This document shows, one piece after another, positions 31,869 through 41,960 of a stretch of 57,058 nt of DNA (position 1 is the stretch's first letter; each line of letters opens with the position of its first letter). Position numbers and translations under genes: made by a program. The stretch covers positions 1-57,058 of the forward strand of contig FIZI01000027.1 of the NCBI GenBank assembly GCA_900016865.1. Direction: 5' to 3'. The notes under the pieces are model-generated. The model searched no databases, was not told where the DNA came from, and was given only the letters and a program-made list of their open reading frames with translations. The DNA comes from an uncultured Clostridia bacterium. GTDB taxonomy: Bacteria > Bacillota > DTU014.

Positions 31869-32984
31869 GTGAGTCTGACTTCGAAATCCGAGGAGAGAGT
31901 TCGCAGCTCAGTCCTTAAGATCAAACCTTACGTACCGGGCAAACCTATTGAAGAGGTGCGCAGAGAACTCGGTTTGACAGATGTCATCAAGCTGGCTTCA
32001 AATGAAAACCCACTCGGTGCTTCGCCAAAGGCAATTGAGGCTGTGCGTGAAGCCGCTTCTGCGGTTCACCTTTACCCTGATGGCAGCTGCCACGAGCTTC
32101 GCCGAGCGCTTGCTAAGAAGCTAGATGTCTCTGGAGAGAGCATAGTCTTTGGGTGCGGATCCGATGAATCCATCCGTCTAGTCGCTGAAACCTTTGTCGG
32201 GCCAGGCGATGAGGTCCTGTTTGGTGAGATAACATTCAGTCAGTATGAATTCGTGACGCATGTAGCAGGCGGTACTTGTGTGACTGTGCCAATGAAAAAC
32301 ATGCAGCTCGACCTCAAGGCCATGAGGGAACGCGTGACTCCGCGCACCAAACTGGTGTATATAGCTAATCCAAACAACCCGACTGGACTGATGGTGCCCA
32401 AGTCGGAGCTTGATGCTTTTATTGACTCGCTCCCTGATCACGTCACAGTGGTGCTTGATGAAGCCTACTACGAGTATGTGACATCTAGCGAATACCCGGA
32501 TTCGATTCCTGACTATGTCAAGAAGGGACGCAATGTCATCGCCATGCGGACCTTCTCGAAGATATACGGGCTTGCCGGACTCAGAGTCGGTTACCTCGTA
32601 GCCAAACCGGAATTGGCTCAGGCAATAGAAAGGGTTCGGCCCCCGTTCAACGTAGGTTCTCTTGCTCAGGCAGCAGCCATAGCTGCACTCGAGGACACCG
32701 AGCACGTTGAAAGGTCGCGCAGCCTTAACGAGAGTGAGAAACAGTTCCTCTATTCGAGGCTGACTGCACTCGGGGTAGACTACCTCGAAAGCCATGCAAA
32801 CTTCATATTGTTGGATGTCAAAAGGCCTGCTAAAGAGGTCTTTGAGAAATTGCTTCGCAGAGGAGTTGTTGTAAGGAGTGCGGACGTCTTTGGGCTAGAT
32901 ACCTGGTTGAGAGTCACTGTCGGAACTAGAGAGCAAAACGAGCGCTTCCTTACTGAATTCTCTGCCTGTATAAGAGGTGACTGA
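31869..32984 (+). CDS. hisC: Histidinol-phosphate aminotransferase family (HisC), probably aromatic aminotransferase
   Basis: 371 residues, PLP fold type I. The cofactor lysine is K231 in [16 protein letters not shown], with NPNNPTG at 168-174, LDEAYYEY and a C-terminal [14 protein letters not shown]. No other histidine gene is present; the gene lies between chorismate mutase and DAHP synthase, so its main role is probably transamination of phenylpyruvate, 4-hydroxyphenylpyruvate or prephenate, a known activity of some HisC enzymes. The GTG at 31869 has AGAGAGG about 8 bases upstream. aroF starts two bases after its stop. Confidence 0.9.
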   Translation: MSLTSKSEERVRSSVLKIKPYVPGKPIEEVRRELGLTDVIKLASNENPLGASPKAIEAVREAASAVHLYPDGSCHELRRALAKKLDVSGESIVFGCGSDESIRLVAETFVGPGDEVLFGEITFSQYEFVTHVAGGTCVTVPMKNMQLDLKAMRERVTPRTKLVYIANPNNPTGLMVPKSELDAFIDSLPDHVTVVLDEAYYEYVTSSEYPDSIPDYVKKGRNVIAMRTFSKIYGLAGLRVGYLVAKPELAQAIERVRPPFNVGSLAQAAAIAALEDTEHVERSRSLNESEKQFLYSRLTALGVDYLESHANFILLDVKRPAKEVFEKLLRRGVVVRSADVFGLDTWLRVTVGTREQNERFLTEFSACIRGD

Positions 32985-32986
32985 CA

Positions 32987-34000
32987 GTGATCGTTGTAAT
33001 GGAGCCAAGAGCTGCCGAACAGCGGATAAACCAAGTGGTAGAGAGACTCAAATCCCTGGGGTTTGAGGTGCATTTGTCTCGCGGTGTTGAGAAAACAATA
33101 ATCGGCGCAGTGGGCGAGCGGCGGGCTGAGGCTGCTCAGGCCATAGAAGCGATGCCCGGAGTCGAAAAAGTTGTGCCTATACTGCACCAGTTCAAACTTG
33201 CAGGCCTGCAGTTCAAGCCCGAGCGATCTGTCATAAATGTGAGTGGGATCGAATTCGGTGGCGAAAAGGTGGTTTGCATAGCAGGGCCATGCGCTGTCGA
33301 ATCGAGGGAGCAACTCATTGCCGTGGCCGAAGCTGCGAAGCAGGCAGGGGCTGATATGCTTAGAGGAGGCGCGTTTAAGCCTAGGACGTCTCCTTACTCA
33401 TTTCACGGCCTAGAAGAGGAAGGGCTTAAGCTCCTTGCCGAAGCACGAGAAGTCACTGGCCTCCCTTTTGTCACAGAAGTGGTGAATCCACGCGACATCG
33501 AACTGGTAGCTTCGTACGCCGATATGCTTCAGATAGGAGCGCGCAACATGCAAAACTTCACCCTTCTCAGAGAGGTGGGAGCGTCAGGCAAGCCAGTCAT
33601 TCTCAAGAGGGGTCTCTCAGCGACGATTGAGGAATGGCTGAATGCAGCTGAGTACATCATATCCGCAGGCAACTGGAACGTGATCTTGTGTGAGAGAGGT
33701 ATTAGGACCTTCGAGACATTTACACGGAACACCCTGGATGTCTCAGCGATACCCGCTGTGAAATCTCTCAGTCACCTTCCGATCATCGCGGACCCAAGCC
33801 ATGCTACAGGAAAATCCAAGCTAGTTCCTGCCGTCGCACTGGCAGCGGTTGCAGCCGGTGCTGACGGGTTGTTGATTGAAGTTCACCCGTGCCCGAGCGA
33901 AGCACTGTCCGATGGGCCCCAGTCTCTCACTCCTGCAGAGTTCAAGAGCTTGATGACAGAGCTGAGGCCAATCGCGGCAGCTGTGGGCAGGCTGCTCTAG
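32987..34000 (+). CDS. aroF: 3-deoxy-7-phosphoheptulonate (DAHP) synthase
   Basis: 337 residues, type I-beta like the Thermotoga enzyme. The N-terminal ferredoxin-like regulatory domain (about 1-70, [22 protein letters not shown]) precedes the barrel. Catalytic motifs are [10 protein letters not shown] (about 97-106), [39 protein letters not shown] and [12 protein letters not shown]. It condenses phosphoenolpyruvate and erythrose-4-phosphate, the first step of the shikimate pathway, and the N-terminal domain is the likely feedback-inhibition site. The GTG at 32987 has AGAGGTGA about 6 bases upstream. Confidence 0.95.
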   Translation: MIVVMEPRAAEQRINQVVERLKSLGFEVHLSRGVEKTIIGAVGERRAEAAQAIEAMPGVEKVVPILHQFKLAGLQFKPERSVINVSGIEFGGEKVVCIAGPCAVESREQLIAVAEAAKQAGADMLRGGAFKPRTSPYSFHGLEEEGLKLLAEAREVTGLPFVTEVVNPRDIELVASYADMLQIGARNMQNFTLLREVGASGKPVILKRGLSATIEEWLNAAEYIISAGNWNVILCERGIRTFETFTRNTLDVSAIPAVKSLSHLPIIADPSHATGKSKLVPAVALAAVAAGADGLLIEVHPCPSEALSDGPQSLTPAEFKSLMTELRPIAAAVGRLL

Positions 34001-34010
34001 GTGATTAGCG

Positions 34011-35138
34011 GTGGTTGCTGACAAGCCTGTTGTTGGCGTTGTAGGTGTCGGCCTGATTGGCGGATCGCTGGGTATGTGTTTGGCAAATAGAGCGGGGTGC
34101 CGAGTCATAGGGTGGGATGCGTGCAGCGCCTCCCTCGATACTGCACTCAAGATCGGCGCAGTGACAGACAGAGCGGCTGACTTGTCTGAACTTTGTACTC
34201 AATCGGACGTCATCTTCGTTGCAACTCCAATATCAGTGTCGATGGAGCTCTTGCCCGTCATTCTCAAGACTGCGCCAAGAGGTAGCATAGTTACAGATGT
34301 CTGCAGCACCAAGCAAGGTATAGTGGATTTGTGCTCCACCATAGGCTGCAATGGTTCTTTGCCTGTGTTCATCGGAGGGCATCCGATGGCCGGGTCAGAA
34401 CGAGCCGGGATAGGGGCGGCAGATCCCTATCTCTTTGAGAATGCCCTGTACATACTGACCCCTCCCAAGTCGGACTGGAAGAACGACGAGAGGCTTTCTC
34501 AGGCTATCTCCAAACTGTCTGGCCTGCTGGAGTATACAGGGGCTCGGCTTGCCTTTCTCTCTCCACAGGAGCACGACTTGATGGCTGCCATAGTAAGCCA
34601 CCTGCCACACGTCATTGCAGTAGCACTTGTCAAGACGCTCGAGTCATACAGCCGAGATTATCCACAGATTTCGTCTATGGTGGCAGGAGGCTTTCGCGAT
34701 GCCACCAGAGTGGCAATGGGCAGCCCGCTGCTCTGGACGGACATCTTGACATCCAATGCGTCCAACGTGGCCAAGGCTATTGAGAGCTTCTCAAGAGAGC
34801 TGGCCGAACTGAGCGCCTTGATCGCCTCGGATGATAGAGATACTGTCACAGACAATCTACAACACGCAGCAGATCTAAAAAGATCTCTTCCACAAAACCT
34901 GAAGGGGCTCGCCGCACCGCTGTACGAGCTGGTTGTTGCAATCAATGATGAGCCTGGGAAGATCTCAGGTGTTACATCGCTGATTGCAGCAGCGGGGATC
35001 AATATCAAAGACATAGAGATACTCAAAATACGAGAAGGCGAAGGGGGCACCCTCCGCCTCGGATTCGCGGATCAGGCAGACTGTAGGGCAGCCCTGTCCT
35101 TATTGTGTTCTAACGGCTACAGAGCGAGGGAACGTTAA
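34011..35138 (+). CDS. tyrA: Prephenate dehydrogenase with ACT domain
   Basis: 375 residues. An NAD-binding fold starts with VVGVVGVGLIGGSLGMCLA (about 7-25); GGHPMAGSERAGIGAADPYLFENA is the family active-site stretch with its histidine. A C-terminal ACT domain (about 300-375, AINDEPGKISGVTSLIAAAGINIKDIEI) is the expected tyrosine sensor. It oxidatively decarboxylates prephenate to 4-hydroxyphenylpyruvate. The GTG at 34011 has AGGTGA about 7 bases upstream. aroA begins on the base after its stop codon. Confidence 0.95.
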   Translation: MVADKPVVGVVGVGLIGGSLGMCLANRAGCRVIGWDACSASLDTALKIGAVTDRAADLSELCTQSDVIFVATPISVSMELLPVILKTAPRGSIVTDVCSTKQGIVDLCSTIGCNGSLPVFIGGHPMAGSERAGIGAADPYLFENALYILTPPKSDWKNDERLSQAISKLSGLLEYTGARLAFLSPQEHDLMAAIVSHLPHVIAVALVKTLESYSRDYPQISSMVAGGFRDATRVAMGSPLLWTDILTSNASNVAKAIESFSRELAELSALIASDDRDTVTDNLQHAADLKRSLPQNLKGLAAPLYELVVAINDEPGKISGVTSLIAAAGINIKDIEILKIREGEGGTLRLGFADQADCRAALSLLCSNGYRARER

Positions 35139-36458
35139 ATGAGTGAAAAGACTCTCAAGGTGAAAGGCCCGTTTCGCATTCAGGGTGACGTCGAGGTTCC
35201 CGGTGACAAGTCGATTTCGCACAGAGCAGTTCTTCTGCTTGCGTTGTCCAACGGGACCGCCAAGATAAACGGCTTTTTGCATTCGGCAGACTGTATCGCC
35301 ACGATCAACGCTATGCGGTCGCTTGGAGTTGAGGTTGATCTCTCCAACCCGGCGCAAGTGACGATAAAGGGAGTCGGCCTCTTTGGCTTGACCGAACCCG
35401 AGGATATCATCGATTGCGGCAACTCCGGGACTCTGATGAGATTGATACTCGGGATTCTCGCAGGACAGAATCTCACCGTTTTTCTCACAGGAGACGATTC
35501 CCTTCGACTTAGGCCAATCGATCGCGTAATCGATCCCCTTAGGTCTATGGGAGCTACTATTCTTGCCAGGGCGGAAAACACCCGAGCACCAGTAGCGATT
35601 AGAGGTGGCGATCTTGCGCCGATCGCGTACACGCTGCCAGTTGCAAGTGCGCAGGTGAAGTCCTGCGTTCTTCTTGCAGGGCTGTTTGCAAGAGGCGTTA
35701 CGGAGGTGCATGAATCTCGACCAACAAGGGATCACACAGAGAGGATGTTGGAGTACCTCGGGGCAAGAGTGCGTCGGGTGCCCGGCGGAGTTGCGGTCGA
35801 AGGGCGCTCGCCGCTGGAGGCTCGCGATATCGAGGTCCCCGGTGACATCTCCTCTGCCGCCTTTGCCATTTGCAGTGCTGCTGCGAGTCCAAACAGCAGC
35901 TTGACCGTAAAGCGGGTCGGTGTAAACCCGACCAGAATCGGCCTACTCAGAGTTCTTGAACGAATGGGTGCTGACATCGAGATCAGGTCGAGACGAGTCG
36001 TCAACAACGAGCCTGTCGCAGATGTAGCAGTTGTAGGCCGTCAGTTGCGAGGGGTGACTATTCTGCCTGAAGAGATACCTGACATCATCGATGAAATCCC
36101 GATCCTCTCACTAATCGCTACCCAATGCTACGGCACTACAAGTATTCTCGGTGCAGGCGAGCTCAGAGTGAAGGAATCGGATCGCCTGCAAGCTATCAAG
36201 GACATGCTGGAGAGGCTGGGCGCTAGCGTCTCTGTAGAGGGACAGGACATAAGAATCAGCGGGCCGGCGAAACTGAAGCCATGTACAATAGACAGTCGCG
36301 GAGACCATCGCATAGCTATGACAGCGGCAATGGCAGGCGCGTTTGTCGACGGAGTCGTTGAGGTCAGAGGTGCCGACTGTGTTGATATCTCTTTTCCTGG
36401 ATTTGATCGGTTCTTAGCGGAATTATCTAGTGACAACGCGGGAAAAGTCACTCTCTGA
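35139..36458 (+). CDS. aroA: 3-phosphoshikimate 1-carboxyvinyltransferase (EPSP synthase)
   Basis: 439 residues. Makes EPSP from shikimate-3-phosphate and phosphoenolpyruvate. Signature regions: VPGDKSISHRAVLLLALSNG (lysine and serine of the substrate site), DCGNSGTLMRLILGILAG, RPTRDHTERMLEYLGA, GDISSAAFAICSAAA, ELRVKESDRLQAI and GDHRIAMTAA. GNSGT with an alanine/glycine pattern follows the general class of Bacillota enzymes; I cannot assign glyphosate class by eye. The ATG is immediately after the tyrA stop with GAGGGA upstream. It is the last of the five clustered aromatic genes before a 124-base gap. Confidence 0.95.
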   Translation: MSEKTLKVKGPFRIQGDVEVPGDKSISHRAVLLLALSNGTAKINGFLHSADCIATINAMRSLGVEVDLSNPAQVTIKGVGLFGLTEPEDIIDCGNSGTLMRLILGILAGQNLTVFLTGDDSLRLRPIDRVIDPLRSMGATILARAENTRAPVAIRGGDLAPIAYTLPVASAQVKSCVLLAGLFARGVTEVHESRPTRDHTERMLEYLGARVRRVPGGVAVEGRSPLEARDIEVPGDISSAAFAICSAAASPNSSLTVKRVGVNPTRIGLLRVLERMGADIEIRSRRVVNNEPVADVAVVGRQLRGVTILPEEIPDIIDEIPILSLIATQCYGTTSILGAGELRVKESDRLQAIKDMLERLGASVSVEGQDIRISGPAKLKPCTIDSRGDHRIAMTAAMAGAFVDGVVEVRGADCVDISFPGFDRFLAELSSDNAGKVTL

Positions 36459-36582
36459 ATTGATCTTTCGGGCAGACTACGGAAGGAACAGGCAAGTTGA
36501 CGTAGAATACGTTATTGCTGTGCTACGCCAGTCTAGAACGTGAGATTGATTTATTGGTTTGCTTGGAGTGGCAGCTATTTCT

Positions 36583-37362
36583 ATGTCTTCTGAGTCACAT
36601 ATTCGCATGAAGTCAGATCCTGAGTTCCCTCAGCCTCGGTACTCTTCATGCAGTGCTATTAGGGAACGCAAGCCGAATATAGCTATAGACGGACCCGCCG
36701 GCGCAGGCAAGACAACTATTGCCAGACTTGCTGCCCGGCGGTTAGGTTTTACATACATAAGCACCGGCGCTCTGTACAGAGCGATAACCCTCGGACTGCT
36801 CAAGAGACAGGTTGACATTACTGAGTTTGAGAATTCCTCAGATCAGGAATCAGTATTGCAGACCATGACTATCTCTGTAGGCTACGACTCCGGAGAACCC
36901 AGAATTTGTCTGGACGGCGAGGATGTCACAGACCGACTGTCTGATGCAAGCGTCACGCAATGGGTATCCGAGGTGGCCAGAATCCCCAAGGTCAGAGCGT
37001 GCCTGCTGGACCTTCAGCGTAGGTGCGCGAGTTCAGGCGGGGTTGTGATGGATGGCAGAGATATCGGGTCTTTTGTTCTTCCCGACGCCGAGTTCAAGTT
37101 CTTCCTGACAGCATCGGTCGAAGAACGAGCGCGAAGGCGTGCTCTGGAGTTGCAAGCCAACGGCCAGGAAGTGTCGCTTGAACAGGTTCGGTCAATCATA
37201 GAGAAGCGCGACAGGATAGACTCGACTCGGTCGGTCGCACCGCTAATCAAAGCTGAGGATGCAATAGAGATTGACACCACCGGGAAGTCAATTGAGGAAG
37301 TGCTGGATGAACTGCTCAGCCATGTCACGCGGTCTGTGCATGCCGATCGGGGGGAATCGTGA
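36583..37362 (+). CDS. cmk: Cytidylate kinase
   Basis: 259 residues from the ATG at 36583. The P-loop GPAGAGKTT, STGALYRAITLG, GRDIGSFVLPDAEFKFFLTA and RDRIDSTRSVAPL are diagnostic for CMP/dCMP kinase. About 35 residues precede the core strand, longer than the usual two or three, and no start codon lies nearer to it than 36607. The ribosome site is unclear (GGAG is 14 bases upstream), so the start is uncertain; TTG at 36559 is also possible. In Bacillota cmk sits between aroA and ispH, as here. Its stop overlaps plsC. Confidence 0.9.
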   Translation: MSSESHIRMKSDPEFPQPRYSSCSAIRERKPNIAIDGPAGAGKTTIARLAARRLGFTYISTGALYRAITLGLLKRQVDITEFENSSDQESVLQTMTISVGYDSGEPRICLDGEDVTDRLSDASVTQWVSEVARIPKVRACLLDLQRRCASSGGVVMDGRDIGSFVLPDAEFKFFLTASVEERARRRALELQANGQEVSLEQVRSIIEKRDRIDSTRSVAPLIKAEDAIEIDTTGKSIEEVLDELLSHVTRSVHADRGES

Positions 37363-37958
37363 TGTTCTACAAGTTCTGTTGGGTAGTGGTGCGTGCCTTT
37401 TTCTGCTTGATATTCCGAGTGTCTGTGGTCGGCCTCGAAAATGTCCCAGAAAAGGGCGGAGCCGTAATAGTGGCAAATCACCTAAGCTATCTTGACCCAC
37501 CGCTAATAGGAGCTATGCTGCGGCGTCCGATTAGGTTCATGGCTAAGAAAGAGCTGTTTCGCTTCAAGCCATTTGCTTGGCTTATTCGCACCCTGGGGGC
37601 ATTCCCCGTGGACCGCGGCAGTGTTGACAGAGCAGCGATAAGGGAAGCCATTGATACGGTGTCTTCCGGCAGCCTTCTGGGGATTTTTCCGGAGGGCGGC
37701 CGCAGCAAAGATGGCAGGCTTCAGCAAGGCCACGCCGGCGCTGCCCTTGTCGCCATCAAGACAGGAGTACCTGTTGTCCCCGTGGGAATACTAGGCTTAG
37801 GCCGCAACTCCGCAGGCCAGGGGCTGAGGCGGCAGATACGCTTAGTCATCGGAGAGCCATTGATTCCCCCTCCCCAGACGAGCGACAAACTCGACAGGGC
37901 TTCACTGGCAATATTTACTGATGATATAATGAAGGCAATCGCTGACTTGATTGCCTAA
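37362..37958 (+). CDS. plsC: 1-acyl-sn-glycerol-3-phosphate acyltransferase
   Basis: 198 residues. Adds the second acyl chain to lysophosphatidic acid at the membrane. The acyltransferase motifs are [12 protein letters not shown] (HxxxxD), [30 protein letters not shown] and VPVVPVGI. A hydrophobic N-terminus (residues 3-22) is the membrane contact. The ATG at 37362 overlaps the cmk stop (TGATG) and has a run of six G about 8 bases upstream; a GTG just before it is also in frame. Confidence 0.95.
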   Translation: MFYKFCWVVVRAFFCLIFRVSVVGLENVPEKGGAVIVANHLSYLDPPLIGAMLRRPIRFMAKKELFRFKPFAWLIRTLGAFPVDRGSVDRAAIREAIDTVSSGSLLGIFPEGGRSKDGRLQQGHAGAALVAIKTGVPVVPVGILGLGRNSAGQGLRRQIRLVIGEPLIPPPQTSDKLDRASLAIFTDDIMKAIADLIA

Positions 37959-37987
37959 ATACTCAGTTGATGGAGGGGGGAGCAAGT

Positions 37988-38638
37988 TTGAGGTTCTTCT
38001 TGGACACAGCCAACATAGATGAGATCCGTGAAGCGTATTCGTGGGGTGTAATATCTGGAGTCACCACCAATCCGTCACTTGTAGCCAGAGAAGGGCGTAT
38101 CTTTGAAGAGGTGGTCAAAGAAATCGCATCAACCGTCGACGGGCCTGTCAGTGCAGAGGTGATTAGTCTTGATGCTGACGGCATGATCAGAGAGGCCCGG
38201 ACTATGGCGGGGTGGGCTGACAATGTAGTCATCAAGATACCGATGACGCCCGAAGGGCTCAAGGCAGTGTCTGTGTTGAGCCGGGACGGCATTGATACAA
38301 ACGTAACGCTGGTATTCAGTCCGACTCAAGCACTTCTCGCTGCAAGAGCCGGAGCTAGGTATGTGAGCCCGTTCGTCGGCAGACTGGATGATATCGCGTC
38401 AGACGGGATCGGACTGGTGGCTGACATAGCTGAGATTTTCGCTGTTCACGGTATTGAGACAGAGATAATCGCAGCGAGTATTCGCCATCCTATGCACGTG
38501 GTAGAAGCCGCTAAGGCCGGTGCGCACATAGCGACAGTGCCATTTGCGACTCTTGTGGCAATGACAAAGCACCCGTTGACAGACATCGGGATTCAGCGTT
38601 TCTTAGCTGATTGGAAAAAATCTACTGGCCAGGCGTAG
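37988..38638 (+). CDS. tal: Transaldolase, small TalC/MipB type
   Basis: 216 residues, the size of the compact transaldolases. The Schiff-base lysine is K83 in [25 protein letters not shown] at the start and GVTTNPSL (24-31) are family marks, with [11 protein letters not shown] and [13 protein letters not shown] later. It transfers dihydroxyacetone units between sugar phosphates; some relatives are fructose-6-phosphate aldolases. A TTG start at 37988 is chosen because GGAGGGGGG lies about 7 bases upstream and the resulting protein starts exactly like the family; an ATG at 37970 falls within the ribosome site. Confidence 0.9.
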   Translation: MRFFLDTANIDEIREAYSWGVISGVTTNPSLVAREGRIFEEVVKEIASTVDGPVSAEVISLDADGMIREARTMAGWADNVVIKIPMTPEGLKAVSVLSRDGIDTNVTLVFSPTQALLAARAGARYVSPFVGRLDDIASDGIGLVADIAEIFAVHGIETEIIAASIRHPMHVVEAAKAGAHIATVPFATLVAMTKHPLTDIGIQRFLADWKKSTGQA

Positions 38639-38652
38639 CGAATCGAGGTTCA

Positions 38653-41049
38653 GTGGCTTTGCAGATCCGAGTTGCCAGGAATGCTGGTTTTTGTTTCGGA
38701 GTCGAGCGTGCCATTAGGATGGCAAAGAGTGCGAAACCGGTGGCAGATGGGCCTCGGACTTACATATTGGGTGCGCTGGTTCACAATCCGCTGGTCACTG
38801 CCAAACTGACACAGCTTGGATTTGTACACGTAGACTCGCATGAGTCTGTGCAGTCCGGCCGAGTCGTGCTCCCGTCCCATGGAGTGACGCCTTCTGTTCG
38901 CAAGAGTCTGATCGACAGGGGTATAGATGTCATAGATGCAACTTGCCCTTTTGTCGCGAGAGCGCAACAATTTGTAGAGGAGTTGTCTCGCTCAGGGCGT
39001 AGAGTGATTATAGTAGGAGATAGGGGACATAGGGAGGTGGTCGGACTCGCGGGTCACAGTGCCACCGGAGTAGAGATCATCAGCAGTGTTGAAGAGTCGG
39101 TGGAGCTTTTCAGCAGGTTGCCTCTAGATTCTCCAGTGGCTGTGATCTCCCAGACCACTCAAGATCAAGTTGCTTTTGAATTGATAGTCAGAGCTCTCAA
39201 ATCACGCTTTACTGACATCGTAGTTAAGAACACCATTTGCACGGCCACCAGTGACCGCCAGCAAGGAGTAATTGAGCTGGCTTCACAGGTTGATATGATG
39301 ATAGTGGTCGGAGGCCGCAATAGCGCCAATACTCGTCGGTTGTACGAGATTAGTCGATCACTGGGAGTAGACACGTGTCATATCGAGTCGGCTGATGAAC
39401 TGGATGAGGTGGTTGTCGCAAGCGGCAGCAGAATAGGTATTGCCGCTGGGGCATCAACACCGGGTTGGGCAATCAAGGAGGTTGTGAACAAGATGGAAGA
39501 GAAGACAAAAGGACTCAATGGCGAACTTGAGGGGGCGATGACGTCAGAAGGCGCAGGGTTGGACCAGGCAAATGCAAACGAGGCAGAACAGGCGACACAA
39601 GTTGTCGGCCAGCCCGAACAGACCGAATCTGCAGCGCCTCAGGACACCGACGCCGTGCCTGCACAGGAGCAGGACGGCATTGGCGGGGCCTCTGATACTG
39701 ACGAGTCAGGGCAGCTCTCGGCATCAACTGTTGATGGAGAACTCGAGTCAGGACAGGCTGTTGAGGATGTTGAGTCCACTCCTGAAGCCGACCAGGTTGA
39801 GGTTCCCCAGGAAGCTCCTTCTGAGGACGTTACCACTATGACTGAGGCCCTGAAGTCTGAATACGTTCCCCAAGAAGGAGAGATCATCAAGGGCAAGGTT
39901 GTACAGATCGGCGATAACGAAGTCTTGGTCGACATAGGTTACAAGTCAGAGGCAGTAATACCTGTGAAAGAGCTGTCTGTACGGCCGGTCGATCACCCAT
40001 CTGAAGCTGTGCAAGTCGGCGACGAGATTCACTGTGTTGTCCTCTCAGTGGATATCGACGAAGAGCGAAGCATCGTCGTTTCCAAGAAACGCGCGGACTT
40101 GATTCAAGCATGGGAACGTGTAGAGACCGCGTTTAACGAGGGCACGACTGTTGAAGGAAAGGTCGTCGATGTTGTAAAGGGCGGCGTGACAGTGGACATC
40201 GGGCTGCGCGGCTTTGTACCGGCTTCCCAGATTGCACTGCGTCCAGTCGCGGACTTGAGGTCTGTGCTTGGTCAAACCCTTACTATGAAGGTCCTGGAAG
40301 TTGAGAAGGAGCGCAACAACGTCGTGCTTTCTCAGCGTGCGTACCTGGAGGAGCGGCTTGCTGAGGCCAAGAAGCGGATCTTTGAGACTGTCAAGGAGGG
40401 CGACCTTGTCCTAGGCACTGTCACCAGGCTTACTAACTTCGGTGCATTTGTAGATATTGGCGATGGCGTAGAAGGACTACTCCACGTATCTGACATCTCC
40501 TGGAACAGGATTGGCCATCCTGGACAGGTCCTCAAGGAAGGAGACCAGATCAAGGTCATGGTCCTCAATATGGACCCGGAGAAGGAGAGAATCTCACTGG
40601 GCCTCAAGCAAACCCAGGACGACCCCTGGACTAAAGTGCCGACGAAGTACCCGGTCGGAACAGTAACTGATGGCAAGATCACCCGACTAACTGACTTCGG
40701 AGCGTTTGTCGAGCTGGAGCCGGGTATAGAGGGCTTGGTCCACGTTTCGCAGATTTCCCGTGAGAGAGTGGAGAAGCCAAGCGATGTCCTCAAGGAGGGC
40801 CAGACCGTTCAGGTCAAGGTCATCAGCCTCAGGCAAGATCAGCGACGTATTGGACTGAGCATAAGAGAAGTCGAGGACGAGTTTTCTGTATACAGCACCG
40901 GTTCTACTGCACGGACGAAGTCCAACTCGGACGAACCTAGCGGTGGCGCCACGATTGGTGAGCTTGTAGGAGATATCCTCAAGCAGCACAACTTCACACT
41001 GGAGTCCAGTGATGAGTCTGACTCCGAAGAGGATGAGTCCGAGAGATAA
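38653..41049 (+). CDS. ispH: Fusion of HMBPP reductase IspH and S1-domain protein
   Basis: 798 residues. Residues 1-280 are IspH, the last enzyme of the MEP isoprenoid pathway, with cluster cysteines C14 (GFCFGVERA), C98 (DATCPFV) and C196 (NTICTAT). A linker rich in Glu, Asp, Gln and Ala (285-405) leads to four S1 RNA-binding domains (about 407-480, 495-565, 580-650, 665-735), the last two of bacterial ribosomal-protein-S1 type (TNFGAFVDIGDGVEGLLHVSDISW). The tail is acidic. IspH-RpsA fusions occur in Clostridia, so this is a true gene fusion rather than an assembly fault. The GTG at 38653 has GAGG close upstream; a TTG at 38659 is the alternative. Confidence 0.95.
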   Translation: MALQIRVARNAGFCFGVERAIRMAKSAKPVADGPRTYILGALVHNPLVTAKLTQLGFVHVDSHESVQSGRVVLPSHGVTPSVRKSLIDRGIDVIDATCPFVARAQQFVEELSRSGRRVIIVGDRGHREVVGLAGHSATGVEIISSVEESVELFSRLPLDSPVAVISQTTQDQVAFELIVRALKSRFTDIVVKNTICTATSDRQQGVIELASQVDMMIVVGGRNSANTRRLYEISRSLGVDTCHIESADELDEVVVASGSRIGIAAGASTPGWAIKEVVNKMEEKTKGLNGELEGAMTSEGAGLDQANANEAEQATQVVGQPEQTESAAPQDTDAVPAQEQDGIGGASDTDESGQLSASTVDGELESGQAVEDVESTPEADQVEVPQEAPSEDVTTMTEALKSEYVPQEGEIIKGKVVQIGDNEVLVDIGYKSEAVIPVKELSVRPVDHPSEAVQVGDEIHCVVLSVDIDEERSIVVSKKRADLIQAWERVETAFNEGTTVEGKVVDVVKGGVTVDIGLRGFVPASQIALRPVADLRSVLGQTLTMKVLEVEKERNNVVLSQRAYLEERLAEAKKRIFETVKEGDLVLGTVTRLTNFGAFVDIGDGVEGLLHVSDISWNRIGHPGQVLKEGDQIKVMVLNMDPEKERISLGLKQTQDDPWTKVPTKYPVGTVTDGKITRLTDFGAFVELEPGIEGLVHVSQISRERVEKPSDVLKEGQTVQVKVISLRQDQRRIGLSIREVEDEFSVYSTGSTARTKSNSDEPSGGATIGELVGDILKQHNFTLESSDESDSEEDESER

Positions 41050-41089
41050 ACACGCGCCGATGATTGGCTGTAAAGCGATGAGCATATGA

Positions 41090-41116
41090 GGGTGCGGCAT
41101 AGGTCGCACCCTTTTT
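41090..41116 (+). terminator. Strong intrinsic terminator after ispH-rpsA
   Basis: GGGTGCG (41090-41096) pairs with CGCACCC (41105-41111), followed by TTTTT. It closes the long block of genes that begins at the hutP leader. Confidence 0.9.
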
Positions 41117-41204
41117 GCGTGTCGAATAACCCTCCGAGCTACTGGAGAAGCTAACGACACAGCGGTACGGCGCTTGCCTGTGCCGGTGCTCGGAGGTGGT
41201 CTGA

Positions 41205-41960
41205 TTGCCTGTTGGGGGCATTATTCTTCTTGTCATAGCGGCGTTAGTCTTCCTCGGCTTTGCCCAACGGATCCTTGACCGTATGCACCTCACAGACGGC
41301 CAAGCGATTTTGATCCTTGCTGCGATGGCGCTCTTGAGCCTGATCAATATAACGGTCAGCAGAGCCAACCCTCGAGTCATTGTCAACCTAGGCGGGCTGG
41401 CGGTTCCAGTCGGCCTCGCAGTTTATGTCTTGGTCAGAGCCACCGCGGCAGAGAAGGCACGGTCCATCATAACTGCTCTCGCGACCGGCGCTGTCTTGTA
41501 TGGAATCACCAAGGTGTTTGACTTCGAGGAAGGCCAACAGATCATAGCTCCAATTTACCTGTTCGGCCTCGTCGCGGGCGTCTTGTCATACATCGGAACC
41601 AGGTCCAGAAGGACTGCGTTTGTCACCGGAGTCTTGGCTGTGATAGCGCTAGACTTGGCAAACCTGATAGAGTCGGTTGTGCGCGGGCTGCCTACCACCG
41701 TCAATTTTGGAGGAGCAGGGGTCTTTGACTCTACAGTAGTTGCGGGCGTCGTCGCTGCCTTGCTGGCGGAAGCCTTTGGTGAGGCGGCTGAGCGTCTGGG
41801 CGGGGCACAACACGAGCTTGAGGAGCATCCTGAGATCAAGCAAGCTTCTGCAGTCGATACAGAGCAACCTGAGAGCGATCCTGTTGTGCAGCGAAATCAG
41901 GGCAACAACTTGGTCGAGTTCAAACAGCGCAATGGGAATGGTGGTGGAAAGCGTGAGTAG
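41205..41960 (+). CDS. DUF1614 family membrane protein
   Basis: 251 residues from a TTG with CGGAGGTGG 6 bases upstream. About six to seven hydrophobic segments fill residues 1-200: VGGIILLVIAALVFLGFA, ILILAAMALLSLINITV, NLGGLAVPVGLAVYVLV and so on. The motif GGAGVFDSTVVAGVVAALLAE near 167-187 fits DUF1614. The last 50 residues are polar. It overlaps spoIIP by eight bases, and the pair is likely co-expressed in sporulation; the function is unknown. Confidence 0.7.
   Translation: MPVGGIILLVIAALVFLGFAQRILDRMHLTDGQAILILAAMALLSLINITVSRANPRVIVNLGGLAVPVGLAVYVLVRATAAEKARSIITALATGAVLYGITKVFDFEEGQQIIAPIYLFGLVAGVLSYIGTRSRRTAFVTGVLAVIALDLANLIESVVRGLPTTVNFGGAGVFDSTVVAGVVAALLAEAFGEAAERLGGAQHELEEHPEIKQASAVDTEQPESDPVVQRNQGNNLVEFKQRNGNGGGKRE

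Noticed and set aside
32178-33313. Minus-strand frames opposite hisC and aroF
   Set aside because: Both strands cannot be coding here; the plus-strand genes have complete catalytic motifs.
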